This document shows positions 44,816-53,847 of a stretch of DNA of 64,000 nucleotides, one piece after another. The stretch's first letter is position 1; every line of letters starts with the position of its first letter. Source of the DNA: Flavobacterium panici (lineage in GTDB: Bacteria; Bacteroidota; Bacteroidia; Flavobacteriales; Flavobacteriaceae); NCBI RefSeq assembly GCF_903819335.1, contig NZ_CAIJDE010000050.1, positions 62,001 to 126,000 on the forward strand, given 5' to 3'. Both the position numbers and the translations under genes were made by a program. The notes under the pieces are model-generated. The model had not been told where the DNA came from. It did not search any database and saw only the letters and a list, made by a program, of their open reading frames with translations.

Positions 44816-46975
44816 ATGAAAAAAATATACATTATCCTATTCTTTATAGGACAATTTGTCTTTGCGCAGAATAAGGTAGAAAAAGACACAACAAAATCAC
44901 AAGAGCTTGAAAACGTTTTTATAACTGCCAACAGAACTGCTACTAAACGCAAAGAAACTCCTGTTGCCATTAGCAAAATAACAGCCAAAACCATTAACGA
45001 AGCAAAAGCAACTGCCGTTTATGAAATTATAAACAAAACACCGGGAGTTTTAATGGTTAATTTAGGAAACGAACAGCACATGATGTCTATTCGTCAACCA
45101 ATGACAACAAATGCTTATTATCTGTATTTAGAAGATGGTTTGCCAATTCGTCCAATGGGAATTTTTAATCACAATGCTTTATTAGAAATCAATCAATATA
45201 ATTTACAAAGTATTGAAGTAGTTAAAGGTCCGGTTTCTTCTTTATACGGCCCTGAAGCTGTGGGCGGAACAATCAATTTAATTTCGATAAAACCACCTGT
45301 TGATCCAGAATTTAAATTTGGAGTTCAGGCAGATAATTATGGTTACAGAAGATTTCAGGCTGCCGGCGGTGCAACCGTAGGAAAAGTTGGTTTTCATATT
45401 GCCGGAATTTCAAGTTTACAGGAAAACGGATGGATGACTTATTCTGATTACAACAAAGACAATCTGAATGCGAGAATTGATTATAACATCTCTCCTTCTA
45501 CCCGATTAATAAGCAATACGATGTATGGAAAATATTATTCGGATATGAGTGGTTCGGTCAATGAAGAAGCTTTTTATAACAGAACTTACAAAAGCACTTC
45601 TAATTTTACTTATAGAAAATCTGATGCTTTAAGAACCCGCTTAACGCTGGAACACGACTGGAACAGTAATTCAAACAGTTATATTACAGCTTATTTACGC
45701 GACAATAAATTAGGACAAAATCCTTCTTACGGAATTAAATGGAGCCCAACTGTAAATCCTACAACTGCTAAAGGTGAAGTAAATTCAAATAACTTTAAAA
45801 GCTACGGAGCAATTGCCCAACACGTTCAAAAATTTAATTTACTTAATATGAAACTTGTTGCCGGAGCTTTATACGATTATTCTCCCGTAACCTATTGGTC
45901 CTATGTAATTGACTTAAAAGCGAACCTAAATCCGGGAGAAGCGGGTAAACAAACCGTTGATTCTTATGAAATTATTGCAGAACATCCAGATTCAAAATTA
46001 GCTGATTATACTGCAGATATTTATAATTATGCTCAATATGCTCAATTTAGTTTTAGCCCTATCGAAAAATTAGTTATTACAACTGGCGCTCGATATGATA
46101 ACATGAAAGTAAATTATAATAATGCTTTAGACAAATCTACCGGAAGCAAAGTGTATGATAAAACAACTTATAAAACGGGTATAAATTTCAATCCTTTTGA
46201 GTTTGCTGGCATTTACGCTAATTATTCTCAAGGTTTTGCTCCTCCGGGAATTACCTCTATTTTTAGAACCAAACCCGGAACTGGAGGCACAACAGGTGTT
46301 CCGGCTGATTTTTATTATAACCTAGAACCTGCCACTTTTGATAATGTTGAATTTGGAGGATGGTTTTCTTTGCTTGAAAACAAATTAAATTTTGATTATG
46401 CCTTTTATTATATGGAAGGTAAAAACGAGCTGTTAAACATTAAACTTCCAGATAACTCAACAGATTATCGTTCGGCAGGAGAAACCCGTCATAAAGGAGT
46501 GGAATTTGGAGCTTCCTATCGCCCTTCGCAGCAATTGAATATTCGCTTAGGCGGAACTTACGCGCAGCATACATATATCGATTTTAAACTTTCGGACAAA
46601 CCAAGCGATCCTGTTCAGGATTTAAACGGAAAAGAAATGCCGGCAGCACCAAAATGGTCTGGAAATTCTGAGGTAAGTTATTATCCAGACTGGCTTCCTA
46701 ATTTAAGAACTTCTCTTGAATGGCAGCTTGTGGGAAGTTATTACCAAGATCAAATCAATACGGTAAAATACGACGGTTACAACATTTTCAATGCAAGAGT
46801 TGGTTATCAGTGGAAAGGAATTGAAATATATGGAAATGTAATGAACTTAACTGATAAATTATACGCTTACAATGTTTCGAGAGCCAATACCACAAACGCA
46901 CAGCCAACATATACAGCGGCAGCTCCAAGAACTTTTGTATTTGGAATTCAGTACAATTTTTCATTAAAAAAATAA
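44816..46975 (+). CDS. TonB-dependent outer-membrane receptor
   Basis: A 719-residue outer-membrane protein with a signal peptide (MKKIYIILFFIGQFVFAQ), a plug domain (about 35-160; VYEIINKTPGVLMVNLGNE, IEVVKGPVSSLYGPEAVGGT) and a 22-strand barrel to the end (RTFVFGIQYNFSLKK). The plug has a Met- and His-bearing HMMSIRQPM stretch. It imports a TonB-energised ligand; with a PepSY protein behind it, iron, heme or copper is likely. It is not a SusC-type carbohydrate receptor, since no SusD is present. It is 98 bases after the Cys-motif gene. Confidence 0.93.
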   Translation: MKKIYIILFFIGQFVFAQNKVEKDTTKSQELENVFITANRTATKRKETPVAISKITAKTINEAKATAVYEIINKTPGVLMVNLGNEQHMMSIRQPMTTNAYYLYLEDGLPIRPMGIFNHNALLEINQYNLQSIEVVKGPVSSLYGPEAVGGTINLISIKPPVDPEFKFGVQADNYGYRRFQAAGGATVGKVGFHIAGISSLQENGWMTYSDYNKDNLNARIDYNISPSTRLISNTMYGKYYSDMSGSVNEEAFYNRTYKSTSNFTYRKSDALRTRLTLEHDWNSNSNSYITAYLRDNKLGQNPSYGIKWSPTVNPTTAKGEVNSNNFKSYGAIAQHVQKFNLLNMKLVAGALYDYSPVTYWSYVIDLKANLNPGEAGKQTVDSYEIIAEHPDSKLADYTADIYNYAQYAQFSFSPIEKLVITTGARYDNMKVNYNNALDKSTGSKVYDKTTYKTGINFNPFEFAGIYANYSQGFAPPGITSIFRTKPGTGGTTGVPADFYYNLEPATFDNVEFGGWFSLLENKLNFDYAFYYMEGKNELLNIKLPDNSTDYRSAGETRHKGVEFGASYRPSQQLNIRLGGTYAQHTYIDFKLSDKPSDPVQDLNGKEMPAAPKWSGNSEVSYYPDWLPNLRTSLEWQLVGSYYQDQINTVKYDGYNIFNARVGYQWKGIEIYGNVMNLTDKLYAYNVSRANTTNAQPTYTAAAPRTFVFGIQYNFSLKK

Positions 46976-46976
46976 G

Positions 46977-47099
46977 TTTTTGCCACAGATTAAAAGGATT
47001 AAAGGGATTATAAAAGAGTTTTAAATTTTCCCTAAGAAATTAAAATTCATAAATCATTTAATAAAAAAATCATTTTAATCCATTTAATCTGTGGCAAAA
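46977..47099. repeat. GCCACAGATTAAA-type inverted repeat
   Basis: TTTTGCCACAGATTAAAAGG (from 46977) pairs with CCATTTAATCTGTGGCAAAA (to 47098), with one mismatch. It lies between the TonB receptor and PepSY genes. A related word, AGCCACAGATTTAAAGGATT, is at 28118. Confidence 0.8.
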
Positions 47100-47125
47100 A
47101 AAATAAAAACAAAAACAACTCAATT

Positions 47126-48721
47126 ATGAGTAAAGAAATCAAGAAAAAATCTTCTAAAAAGAAAGATTCTAAAATCGTAAAAAAAATCAAGCAGCACATG
47201 TACAAGTGGCATCGTGTTATTGGCTTAATTACCATTATTCCTGTTATTTTCTGGACGCTGTCTGGTTTGATGCATCCTTTTATGGCGCATTTTTTCAAAC
47301 CTGAAATTGCACATGAAAAACTGGAGCAGCAAATAATCGACAAAAGCCAGTTGAAATTATCTATTCAGGAAGTTTTACAAAAAAACGAAATCACTCAATT
47401 CAAGAATTTCCGAATCGTCACATTTAATAATATTACTTATTATCAGGTAAAAACCATTTTTGGTGAATTGTGGTATTATGATGCTTCAAACGGAAAAAAA
47501 CTGGAAGACGGAGATCAAAAATATGCCGAATGGCTTTCTCGTTATTTTTTGGATGATCAAAAAAGCACCATAAAAAAGAGTGAAGTTGTAACTGAATTTA
47601 CATCACAATACAAATATGTAAATCGCTATTTACCGGTTTACAAACTTACTTTTGAGCGTCCTGATGCTATGGAAGTTTATGTAGAAACATCTTCCAGCAA
47701 ACTGGCTACTTACAATCCAACTTCAAGACAGGCTTTTATCTGGTTTTTTGATACTTTTCATAATTGGTCATTTATTGATGCGATATCTAACAATAGTATC
47801 AGGATTATTACCATGATTTTTTTATTGTCAATTATTGGATTTTCTGCTTTAAGCGGTATTTTGATTTACGGTTTATTGTGGAAACAATTCAAAAAAACAG
47901 ATAATGCGGCGCCTAAAAAAGGGCTTAGAAAATACCATCGCCAAATTGGGATTTGGGTTTCACTTTTCACTTTGACTTTTGCTTTTAGCGGAGGATATCA
48001 TGCCACAACAAAATGGGCACCTTATACTTTATCGCAAATGGTTTATGAACCTACATTTGTGACTAAAGAAATCCCATTAGCAAATAATGCGCTGGATCTA
48101 GACTGGACCCGTTTTCAAAATGCCAGTATTATTACTTTAAACGATACCACTTATTTTCGTTGTCAATTACTTGAAAAAAGTAAATTCAAGACTTCAAAAG
48201 TAGATTCTAATTCAAAATGGAATAAAAAGAAAGATCAAAAATCGGAAGTGATTTACATTAACGCTGCAACCAATAAAGTTGTCCCAAATGTTGATCTTCA
48301 TTATGCCGAATATTTGGCTTACTATTTTACTGGCGGAGCTCCGCAAGCGGCTTGCTGCGAAATGATCGAAACTTCTGAAGAACCGGAAGAATCAATAGAA
48401 AACGTAAAATTATTAGAATCAAAAGTGTTGACTGATTTTGAAAGCAGAGAATATGGTTTTGTAAATAAACGACTGCCTGTTGTAAAACTAGCATACGATA
48501 CTCCGGAAAAAACAACGTATTTTATTGAAACTTCAACTTCAAGACTCGCAGCTGTGGTTAAAAATGCAGATAAAGTAGAAGGTTATTCTTTTGCGATATT
48601 GCATAAGTTTTTATTCATGGATTGGGCAGGAAAAAACATTCGCGATCTGGCCACCGTTTTAGCTGCATTGAGTATTTTAATTGTCAGCATTTTAGGTTTC
48701 ATTTTATTCTTGAAAAAGTAA
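47126..48721 (+). CDS. PepSY-associated transmembrane protein
   Basis: A 531-residue inner-membrane protein with four main TM segments: VIGLITIIPVIFWTLSGLMH (about 36-55), a pair near 225-255 and 270-290, and one at 505-528. Two periplasmic loop regions have PepSY-like folds, as in PiuB-type iron-uptake proteins. Conserved histidines (HMYKWHRVIG, FHNWSF, HRQIGIW) could coordinate heme. It is likely a reductase or assembly partner for the TonB-imported substrate. It lies 150 bases after the receptor gene. Confidence 0.88.
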   Translation: MSKEIKKKSSKKKDSKIVKKIKQHMYKWHRVIGLITIIPVIFWTLSGLMHPFMAHFFKPEIAHEKLEQQIIDKSQLKLSIQEVLQKNEITQFKNFRIVTFNNITYYQVKTIFGELWYYDASNGKKLEDGDQKYAEWLSRYFLDDQKSTIKKSEVVTEFTSQYKYVNRYLPVYKLTFERPDAMEVYVETSSSKLATYNPTSRQAFIWFFDTFHNWSFIDAISNNSIRIITMIFLLSIIGFSALSGILIYGLLWKQFKKTDNAAPKKGLRKYHRQIGIWVSLFTLTFAFSGGYHATTKWAPYTLSQMVYEPTFVTKEIPLANNALDLDWTRFQNASIITLNDTTYFRCQLLEKSKFKTSKVDSNSKWNKKKDQKSEVIYINAATNKVVPNVDLHYAEYLAYYFTGGAPQAACCEMIETSEEPEESIENVKLLESKVLTDFESREYGFVNKRLPVVKLAYDTPEKTTYFIETSTSRLAAVVKNADKVEGYSFAILHKFLFMDWAGKNIRDLATVLAALSILIVSILGFILFLKK

Positions 48722-48735
48722 ACAACTCCACAACA

Positions 48736-48770
48736 ACCTGCAAGGTTTTCAAAACCTTGTAGGTTTTAAG
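48736..48770 (+). terminator. Hairpin after the PepSY gene
   Basis: ACCTGCAAGGTTTT and AAAACCTTGTAGGT form a 14-bp stem (one G-T pair) followed by TTAAG. A second copy of the same word, CCTACAAGGTTTTGAAAACC and onward, is at 48883-48909. Confidence 0.6.
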
Positions 48771-48789
48771 TTTTTAATATCTAGTCTTT

Positions 48790-48847
48790 TTTCGCCACGA
48801 ATTCACGAATGTATTTGTATAAAAATTCATGAATTCGTGGCGAAAAC
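48790..48847. repeat. GCCACGAATTCACGAAT-type inverted repeat
   Basis: TTCGCCACGAATTCACGAAT (left) pairs with ATTCATGAATTCGTGGCGAA (right, with one G-T). It is one of three copies of this word family in the window. A fragment, GTAATTCGTGGCAGAAAA, follows at 48931. Confidence 0.8.
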
Positions 48848-48952
48848 TTTATCCTGTTTGTGTGTAATGTTACACCAAAATACCTACAAGGTTTTGAAAA
48901 CCTTGCAGGATATCGTGATTTCTAATTCGTGTAATTCGTGGCAGAAAACTCT

Positions 48953-48985
48953 CCCCAACTACCAAAAGTGGCTGGGGATTTTTTA
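48953..48985 (+). terminator. Terminator-like hairpin before the DUF2306 gene
   Basis: CCCCAACTA pairs with TGGCTGGGG (G-T tolerated) and ATTTTTTAT follows. The 299-base gap from the PepSY gene contains this, two other hairpins and no supported gene. Confidence 0.6.
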
Positions 48986-49020
48986 TATTTGATGACTAAT
49001 AAACCTTTTACAATAAAGAG

Positions 49021-49656
49021 TTGAGAAAAAAGATTCAGTTTTCGTTATTACTAATTTGGGCAATCCTTTTTAGTTATTTCTTTATCTTAATGCTGAAGCT
49101 GACTTTGCAGTACATTCCGCTAAAAAACGACGCTGCTTTTCTTCAAATCAAACAAACCGAAGTTTCTGAAATTCCCTATTACATTGTCTTCTTTTACATT
49201 CATGTCTATTCGGCAATTTTTGTTTTGCTTTCGGGATTTTTTCAGTTTAACAATACTCTTTTAAAAAAATATCCTGTTCTGCATCGAAATATTGGAAAGG
49301 TATATGTTTTTGTAATTCTGTTTTTAAGCGCGCCTTCGGGGTTATTTATTGGCTTTTTTGCTAATGGCGGATTTTATTCTAAAATATCTTTTATCTCTTT
49401 ATCCGTTTTATGGTTTTACTTTACTTTAAAAGGTTTTCTGTTCATTAAAAACAAAAATATCAAGCAGCACAAGGCCTTTATGCTCCGAAGTTTTGCTTTA
49501 ACATTTTCTGCCGTTACCTTACGTTTTTGGAAGGTGATTCTTGTATATTTGTTTCATCCTGCGCCAATGGATTTATATCAAATTATTGCCTGGTTAGGCT
49601 GGATTCCTAATTTATTAATCATCGAATATTATCTTTATCATCAATCAAAAAAATGA
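49021..49656 (+). CDS. DUF2306 membrane protein
   Basis: A 211-residue protein with six or so membrane segments, starting from TTG at 49021 (MRKKIQFSLLLIWAILFSYF). Conserved histidines fall at FYIHVYSA, VLHRNIGK and KQHKAFMLR, spaced like heme ligands in cytochrome b561-like four-helix bundles, which is how DUF2306 has been modelled. It may carry electrons across the inner membrane for metal reduction. Its stop overlaps the next start by four bases (ATGA). Confidence 0.82.
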   Translation: MRKKIQFSLLLIWAILFSYFFILMLKLTLQYIPLKNDAAFLQIKQTEVSEIPYYIVFFYIHVYSAIFVLLSGFFQFNNTLLKKYPVLHRNIGKVYVFVILFLSAPSGLFIGFFANGGFYSKISFISLSVLWFYFTLKGFLFIKNKNIKQHKAFMLRSFALTFSAVTLRFWKVILVYLFHPAPMDLYQIIAWLGWIPNLLIIEYYLYHQSKK

Positions 49657-50555
49657 AAAACCTTCTTTATTTATTTTTAGCCGTCTCGCTTTTTTCTTGT
49701 AACTCTAAAGAAAAACAACCAAAAATCAGTGATAACAAAATGCCCGAAGAAATTCGAACTGATTTATACGGCTCATGGGTTGGCGATTTTGTTGTTGCAG
49801 AACGTGACACAACCCAGCCGGAAAAAGAAAGATATAGTAATAAGATTAATATCGTTATCAAAAAAATTACCGAAACAGAAGTTACAGGTCAAAGTATTGT
49901 TGCAGGTAATAACAGACCGCTTACTGGTACAATGAAAAGAACCGGAAATACAATTTCTTTTACACTAAAAGAACCGGGCGATGATAAAAACGATGGTGTT
50001 TTTACTTTCGAAATACAAAATGATACTCTTTTAAAAGGAACATGGACAGCAAATAATCCGAAAAAAGAAGTTCAAAAAAGAAAATTTGAACTAACTAAAA
50101 AACAGTTTAAATATGATCCTACAGTAATGCTTCCGGATAACGATATGTATGTTGACTATGAAAATCCAAAAGAAGAGGAAGTAACTTATGAAGAGGAGAA
50201 TGAAGGCGAAGAAACAAAAGACTCTACAAAAACCGAAACATATTTTGAGAATGTATACAGAATGGCATCTGAAAATATTTTAAAAATCAATTCTTCTACA
50301 CAAAAGTTAAAAGAATCGGATGTTAAAAACTTAAAGAAAATCGATCTGGAAATTCTTAGAAATACCATTTTTGCCAGACACGGATTTTCTTTTAAAACGA
50401 AAACGGTACGCCAGTTTTTTGATGACGTTGAATGGTATATTCCGGTTTCGACTAATGTTGACGATCAATTAACTTCTGTAGAAAAAGAAAATATTGTATT
50501 ATTAAAACGTTTTGAAAAATACGCCGAAGATAATTATGATTCTTTTGGAAGATGA
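49653..50555 (+). CDS. Lipoprotein with a C-terminal YARHG domain
   Basis: A 300-residue lipoprotein (signal to Cys 16, LFSC). A central beta-rich domain (about 35-150, GSWVGDFVVAERDT) is followed by an acidic linker (EEEVTYEEENEGEETKD) and a YARHG domain (about 225-295; LRNTIFARHGFSFKTKTVRQ and FFDDVEWYIP). YARHG domains are thought to be extracellular. The four-base overlap with the DUF2306 gene couples the two. Function unknown. Confidence 0.87.
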   Translation: MKNLLYLFLAVSLFSCNSKEKQPKISDNKMPEEIRTDLYGSWVGDFVVAERDTTQPEKERYSNKINIVIKKITETEVTGQSIVAGNNRPLTGTMKRTGNTISFTLKEPGDDKNDGVFTFEIQNDTLLKGTWTANNPKKEVQKRKFELTKKQFKYDPTVMLPDNDMYVDYENPKEEEVTYEEENEGEETKDSTKTETYFENVYRMASENILKINSSTQKLKESDVKNLKKIDLEILRNTIFARHGFSFKTKTVRQFFDDVEWYIPVSTNVDDQLTSVEKENIVLLKRFEKYAEDNYDSFGR

Positions 50556-50611
50556 TTTTTTTTTTAAGATGCTAAGGTTCTGAGATACTAAGATTCTAAG
50601 TTTTTATTTTT

Positions 50612-50680
50612 GCCACGAATTACACGAATTTCCACAAATTTTTAAATAATTAATTCGTGAAAATTCGTGTAATTCGTGGC
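50612..50680. repeat. GCCACGAATTACACGAATTT inverted repeat
   Basis: GCCACGAATTACACGAATTT (50612-50631) and its exact reverse complement (50661-50680) form a 20-bp stem between convergent genes. A short GATGCTAAGGTTCTGAGATA block at 50568 belongs to the word family seen at 60222. Confidence 0.9.
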
Positions 50681-50689
50681 GAAAAACTT

Positions 50690-51352
50690 TTACCTTGGAT
50701 TTTCCTGATAATAACGTGCTTCGATTCGCTTAATATCTTTAATTGAATTTTTAGCCCACAACAGACGTTTTTCTAATATTTCTTCATCAGATAAATGCCA
50801 GTCAATATCTGAATTTCGTAGTCTGTTGGTTAGGTTTTGAATAATGATAGCAGCAGAAACAGAAATATTCAGACTCTCTGTAAAACCTACCATTGGGATT
50901 TTTAAAAATCCATCTGCTTTTTCTAAAATTTCCGGCGAAAGACCGTCTTTTTCAGTTCCAAAAAACAAAGCACTTGGTTTTGTGATATCAAAATCCTGAA
51001 TCATACAGTCGTTTTCATGCGGTGTTGTCGCAATAATTTGATATCCTTTATTTCTTAAAGAGGAAACACAGCCTTCTACACTATCAAAACGGTTAATATC
51101 AACCCATTTTTGTGCACCTAAAGCAATTTCTTTATCTATTCTTTTACCAAAACGCTGTTCGATAATATTAAGTTCCTGAATTCCAAAAACCTCACAACTG
51201 CGCATTACGGCACTCGTGTTATGCATTTGAAAAACATCTTCGACCGCAATAGTAAAATGTTTGGTTCGGTTTTCTAATACTTTTAAAAACTTCTCTTTTC
51301 GGTTGTCTGTCAATATATTTTCGAGAAATGCCAGGTAATCTAAATCAATCAT
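50690..51352 (-). CDS. TrmH-family (SpoU) RNA 2'-O-methyltransferase
   Basis: A 220-residue protein with all three SPOUT motifs: NTSAVMRSCEVFGI with the catalytic Arg, LFFGTEKDGLSPE and the LNISVSAAIIIQNLTNRL knot. The size and N-terminus resemble TrmH, which methylates guanosine 18 of tRNA, but rRNA-type relatives exist. A promoter box lies at 51370-51377. It is separated by about 60 bases from the sulfotransferase gene upstream. Confidence 0.92.
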   Translation of the reverse strand: MIDLDYLAFLENILTDNRKEKFLKVLENRTKHFTIAVEDVFQMHNTSAVMRSCEVFGIQELNIIEQRFGKRIDKEIALGAQKWVDINRFDSVEGCVSSLRNKGYQIIATTPHENDCMIQDFDITKPSALFFGTEKDGLSPEILEKADGFLKIPMVGFTESLNISVSAAIIIQNLTNRLRNSDIDWHLSDEEILEKRLLWAKNSIKDIKRIEARYYQENPR

Positions 51353-51369
51353 TTTGTTTGTATTTGGCG

Positions 51370-51377
51370 CAAAAATA
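51370..51377 (-). promoter_or_regulatory. -7 promoter box of the trmH-like gene
   Basis: The minus-strand reading is TATTTTTG followed by CG, a match to TAnnTTTG. It is 18 bases upstream of the ATG at 51352 and separates this gene from the sulfation trio. Confidence 0.65.
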
Positions 51378-51412
51378 CATATAAATCAATAAAAAGTAAA
51401 TTCATCTGTATT

Positions 51413-52381
51413 TTAGCTTTCCTGATGTTCCAGAAACGTGTTGTTTAATTTTTCGTGCAGCAGGTTAAGCTTTGTAAAATTAATTTCTAATTCTTCTTCC
51501 TTAAAAGAATCTCCGTTAAAAGCTTCATTTTCGTTTTTAGAATGGGCATTTAAACGCTCATACATTTTATCAAGTTCTGCATAAGCGTAATTGACTTTGA
51601 TAAACGAAATAAATTTTTCAACAACCTGTTTCATTCCGTCATTATAATAAAGAGCCGTAACATTTTGATCTGTTTCATAAAAACTCAGAAAACCTTCAAA
51701 ATATTTCTCTAAAACCAAAGCCCCATATTGCTGAAAACTTATTCTATTTATTTCCTGCGCCGTAATTCCAAAAACACTCGGCGGCAGTAAATTGGGAACC
51801 ATATGCATTCCCATCTTTTTTTGATGCGATTTCAAAACTTCTGTTGGATTTCTGTAAAGCAGCGCAAAAGGTGTTTCGGCAAAAATGCTTCTTAAATAAC
51901 CTGCATTAAAAATATGCCAGGCATCCAGCTTTAAAATTAAATTCTTTTGTTCCGGAAATCTTTTTTGTCCTAATAATTTAATAACTCCTTTTAAAAGTGC
52001 CGACTTTTTATCTAAGCCAAACAAATTACTTCTCAAAATTTCATCCACGATTGGCGCTTCAGAAACCATAATATTTTCTGCTGAAGTGGCTAAAGACTGA
52101 CTCAGCATGGTAGAACCGCATCTTGAAACGTGAAATACCAAAGATTTTAAATCGACCGAATCTATTTCTTCAGACCATTCTACAAGATTTTCAGGAGTAC
52201 TTATTACTTTAAACGACTTTGAATTGTATTCGTGTTTTCTGCATTTTAAAATTGTTTCCTCAAAAAAAGGTTCGGCATATTTTAAATCTCCCACATAAAT
52301 CCATTCAAAATAGATTTCATTATTTTTTTCAAGTAACTTATAAGGAATCCAGTTAGAAAGAGGATGAAGTATGTTTTCCAT
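51413..52381 (-). CDS. PAPS-dependent sulfotransferase
   Basis: A 322-residue cytosolic protein with the two PAPS-binding signatures: the 5-prime-phosphosulfate loop SRCGSTML at 86-93 and the 3-prime-phosphate motif YRNPTEVLKSHQKKMG with R177 and S185. The family moves sulfate from PAPS to hydroxyl or amino groups of lipids, sugars or small molecules; the acceptor here is unknown. It is 12 bases after the oxygenase gene, so it is coupled. With an APS kinase two genes upstream it forms a self-supplied sulfation group. Confidence 0.88.
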   Translation of the reverse strand: MENILHPLSNWIPYKLLEKNNEIYFEWIYVGDLKYAEPFFEETILKCRKHEYNSKSFKVISTPENLVEWSEEIDSVDLKSLVFHVSRCGSTMLSQSLATSAENIMVSEAPIVDEILRSNLFGLDKKSALLKGVIKLLGQKRFPEQKNLILKLDAWHIFNAGYLRSIFAETPFALLYRNPTEVLKSHQKKMGMHMVPNLLPPSVFGITAQEINRISFQQYGALVLEKYFEGFLSFYETDQNVTALYYNDGMKQVVEKFISFIKVNYAYAELDKMYERLNAHSKNENEAFNGDSFKEEELEINFTKLNLLHEKLNNTFLEHQES

Positions 52382-52393
52382 TGGTAATTTATT

Positions 52394-53077
52394 TTATTTT
52401 GACTGAAGATCTGCGATAATTTTTGCTGTCATTTCTGATGGATTCCGCGAAAGCTCAGCAATAATCTGTTGTTTTATCTCATCAGAATATTCATTTTTAT
52501 TGGAAGAAGCATGAATATCAAAACCCATTTCGGTAAATAATTTATCAGACCAATCGTTTCGTATGCAGTCCAGTGTGAGATGAATTCGCGGTTCGGCGCT
52601 CTTATTTTCAACACTGTGCGGAAGCTGGAAATTAGCATACCAGCACTCTCCCATTTTCATAGGAACGAGTTTTTTATCCACATAAAAGTATACTTCTGAA
52701 TTTGTTATAATAGGAACATGAATCCTGAAAAATCCATCTTCATAAGAAGTGTCATTATCTACATGTTCTTTAATTTCGCTGTTTGGCCCTAATCGCAGTA
52801 ATCGCACGGCTTCTTTTTCACATTGAAACCAATCCATAATTTCCTTAAAATAATGACAACGGTCGAGCAGCGGCGTATTTTGGTATTCCTTATTTGAGAA
52901 AGAGGTAATATCGTTTACCAAACCAGATTGCGATCGTAAAGAAACACTTGTCCAGTTTCCCTCATATCGGTTGGTGTTAAAATGCGGGGTCCATAAATCA
53001 TTTTCGCAAATTGTAAGTTCTTGCTGCAGTTTTTCAATCGAAAAGGTAATAGGAAGTCTGCTTGACGAAGGATTCAT
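52394..53077 (-). CDS. Aspartyl/asparaginyl beta-hydroxylase-like oxygenase
   Basis: A cupin-fold Fe(II)/2-oxoglutarate oxygenase. With the start at the ATG at 53077 it has 227 residues. The iron ligands are H105 and D107 (EHVDND) and H154 (LPHSVENKS), and R164 (PRIHLTLD) fits 2-oxoglutarate. An in-frame ATG at 53161 would add a hydrophobic 28-residue tail (LIYLMIGLVYFIYLQ), but the 53077 start is preferred as it directly precedes PSSSRLPITF. Relatives hydroxylate Asp/Asn residues or lipids (for instance OlsC and LpxO). Confidence 0.85.
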   Translation of the reverse strand: MNPSSSRLPITFSIEKLQQELTICENDLWTPHFNTNRYEGNWTSVSLRSQSGLVNDITSFSNKEYQNTPLLDRCHYFKEIMDWFQCEKEAVRLLRLGPNSEIKEHVDNDTSYEDGFFRIHVPIITNSEVYFYVDKKLVPMKMGECWYANFQLPHSVENKSAEPRIHLTLDCIRNDWSDKLFTEMGFDIHASSNKNEYSDEIKQQIIAELSRNPSEMTAKIIADLQSK

Positions 53078-53194
53078 AAGCTTAGGGTTAAATTTGAGAT
53101 TTTTGTTTTGGTCCTGTAAATATATAAAATACACCAACCCAATCATCAAATAGATAAGCAAAATTTTACAAATTCAGGAATCCGTTTTTTAAGA

Positions 53195-53728
53195 TTAAAG
53201 TTCTTTCTTTAAATTATCAATAATGAAGTCATAAAGTTTATTTGTTGAAAAAGACACCGTTTCTAAATCGGTTTTTAAGACTAAATCTGCTTTTTCGGGA
53301 GTTTCAAAAACATCACTTATTCCGGTGAAATTTTTAATTCTGTTAAGGTCATCTTCCGGTAATAAAGCTTTTTTATACAAACCTTTCGGATCCCTTTTAA
53401 TCAAATTATTTATCGAGCAGTCTAAAAAAACAGTTCGCACAAATTCGTGTGTTCTTAATTCATTTCGCAGACTTTCGTACGGATTTATTACTGACATTAA
53501 AGTAATGGTATCTTCGGCAACAAAATTTCGCCCCACATTAAAAAGGCGTCTCACATTCTCACAACGGTCTTCTTTAGAAAATCCTAAATCTTTACAAATC
53601 GTTTTTCGGTACACATCGCCGTCAACGATTTCAGCTTTATAACCGTTTTCGATCAATAAATGCCGAACATTTTGCGCCAATGTAGTTTTTCCTGAACCCG
53701 ATAATCCTGTAAACTGAATTAAAATCAT
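53195..53728 (-). CDS. cysC: Adenylylsulfate (APS) kinase
   Basis: A 177-residue enzyme that phosphorylates APS to PAPS. It has the P-loop GLSGSGKTT (8-16), the DGDVYRK motif near residue 36, RCENVRRLF and the INPYESLR segment. The length is that of a stand-alone CysC, slightly short of the usual 190-210. No sulfate adenylyltransferase (cysDN) or sulfite reductase gene is in the window, so it probably feeds the neighbouring sulfotransferase rather than assimilation. Confidence 0.93.
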   Translation of the reverse strand: MILIQFTGLSGSGKTTLAQNVRHLLIENGYKAEIVDGDVYRKTICKDLGFSKEDRCENVRRLFNVGRNFVAEDTITLMSVINPYESLRNELRTHEFVRTVFLDCSINNLIKRDPKGLYKKALLPEDDLNRIKNFTGISDVFETPEKADLVLKTDLETVSFSTNKLYDFIIDNLKKEL

Positions 53729-53847
53729 TTAGAATTTCTTTTGTTTTTTATGAGGCATTAAAACTAAATAATCTGCAAGGTCAAAACAATAAGTATAATT
53801 ACGGTTTTATTCTCTCTCAAAAATATTAAAAAAATAATCGCGCAAAT

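Noticed and set aside
51413..53728. Cysteine/sulfate assimilation operon
   Set aside because: Only the APS kinase is present; no sulfate adenylyltransferase, PAPS reductase or sulfite reductase gene lies in the window.
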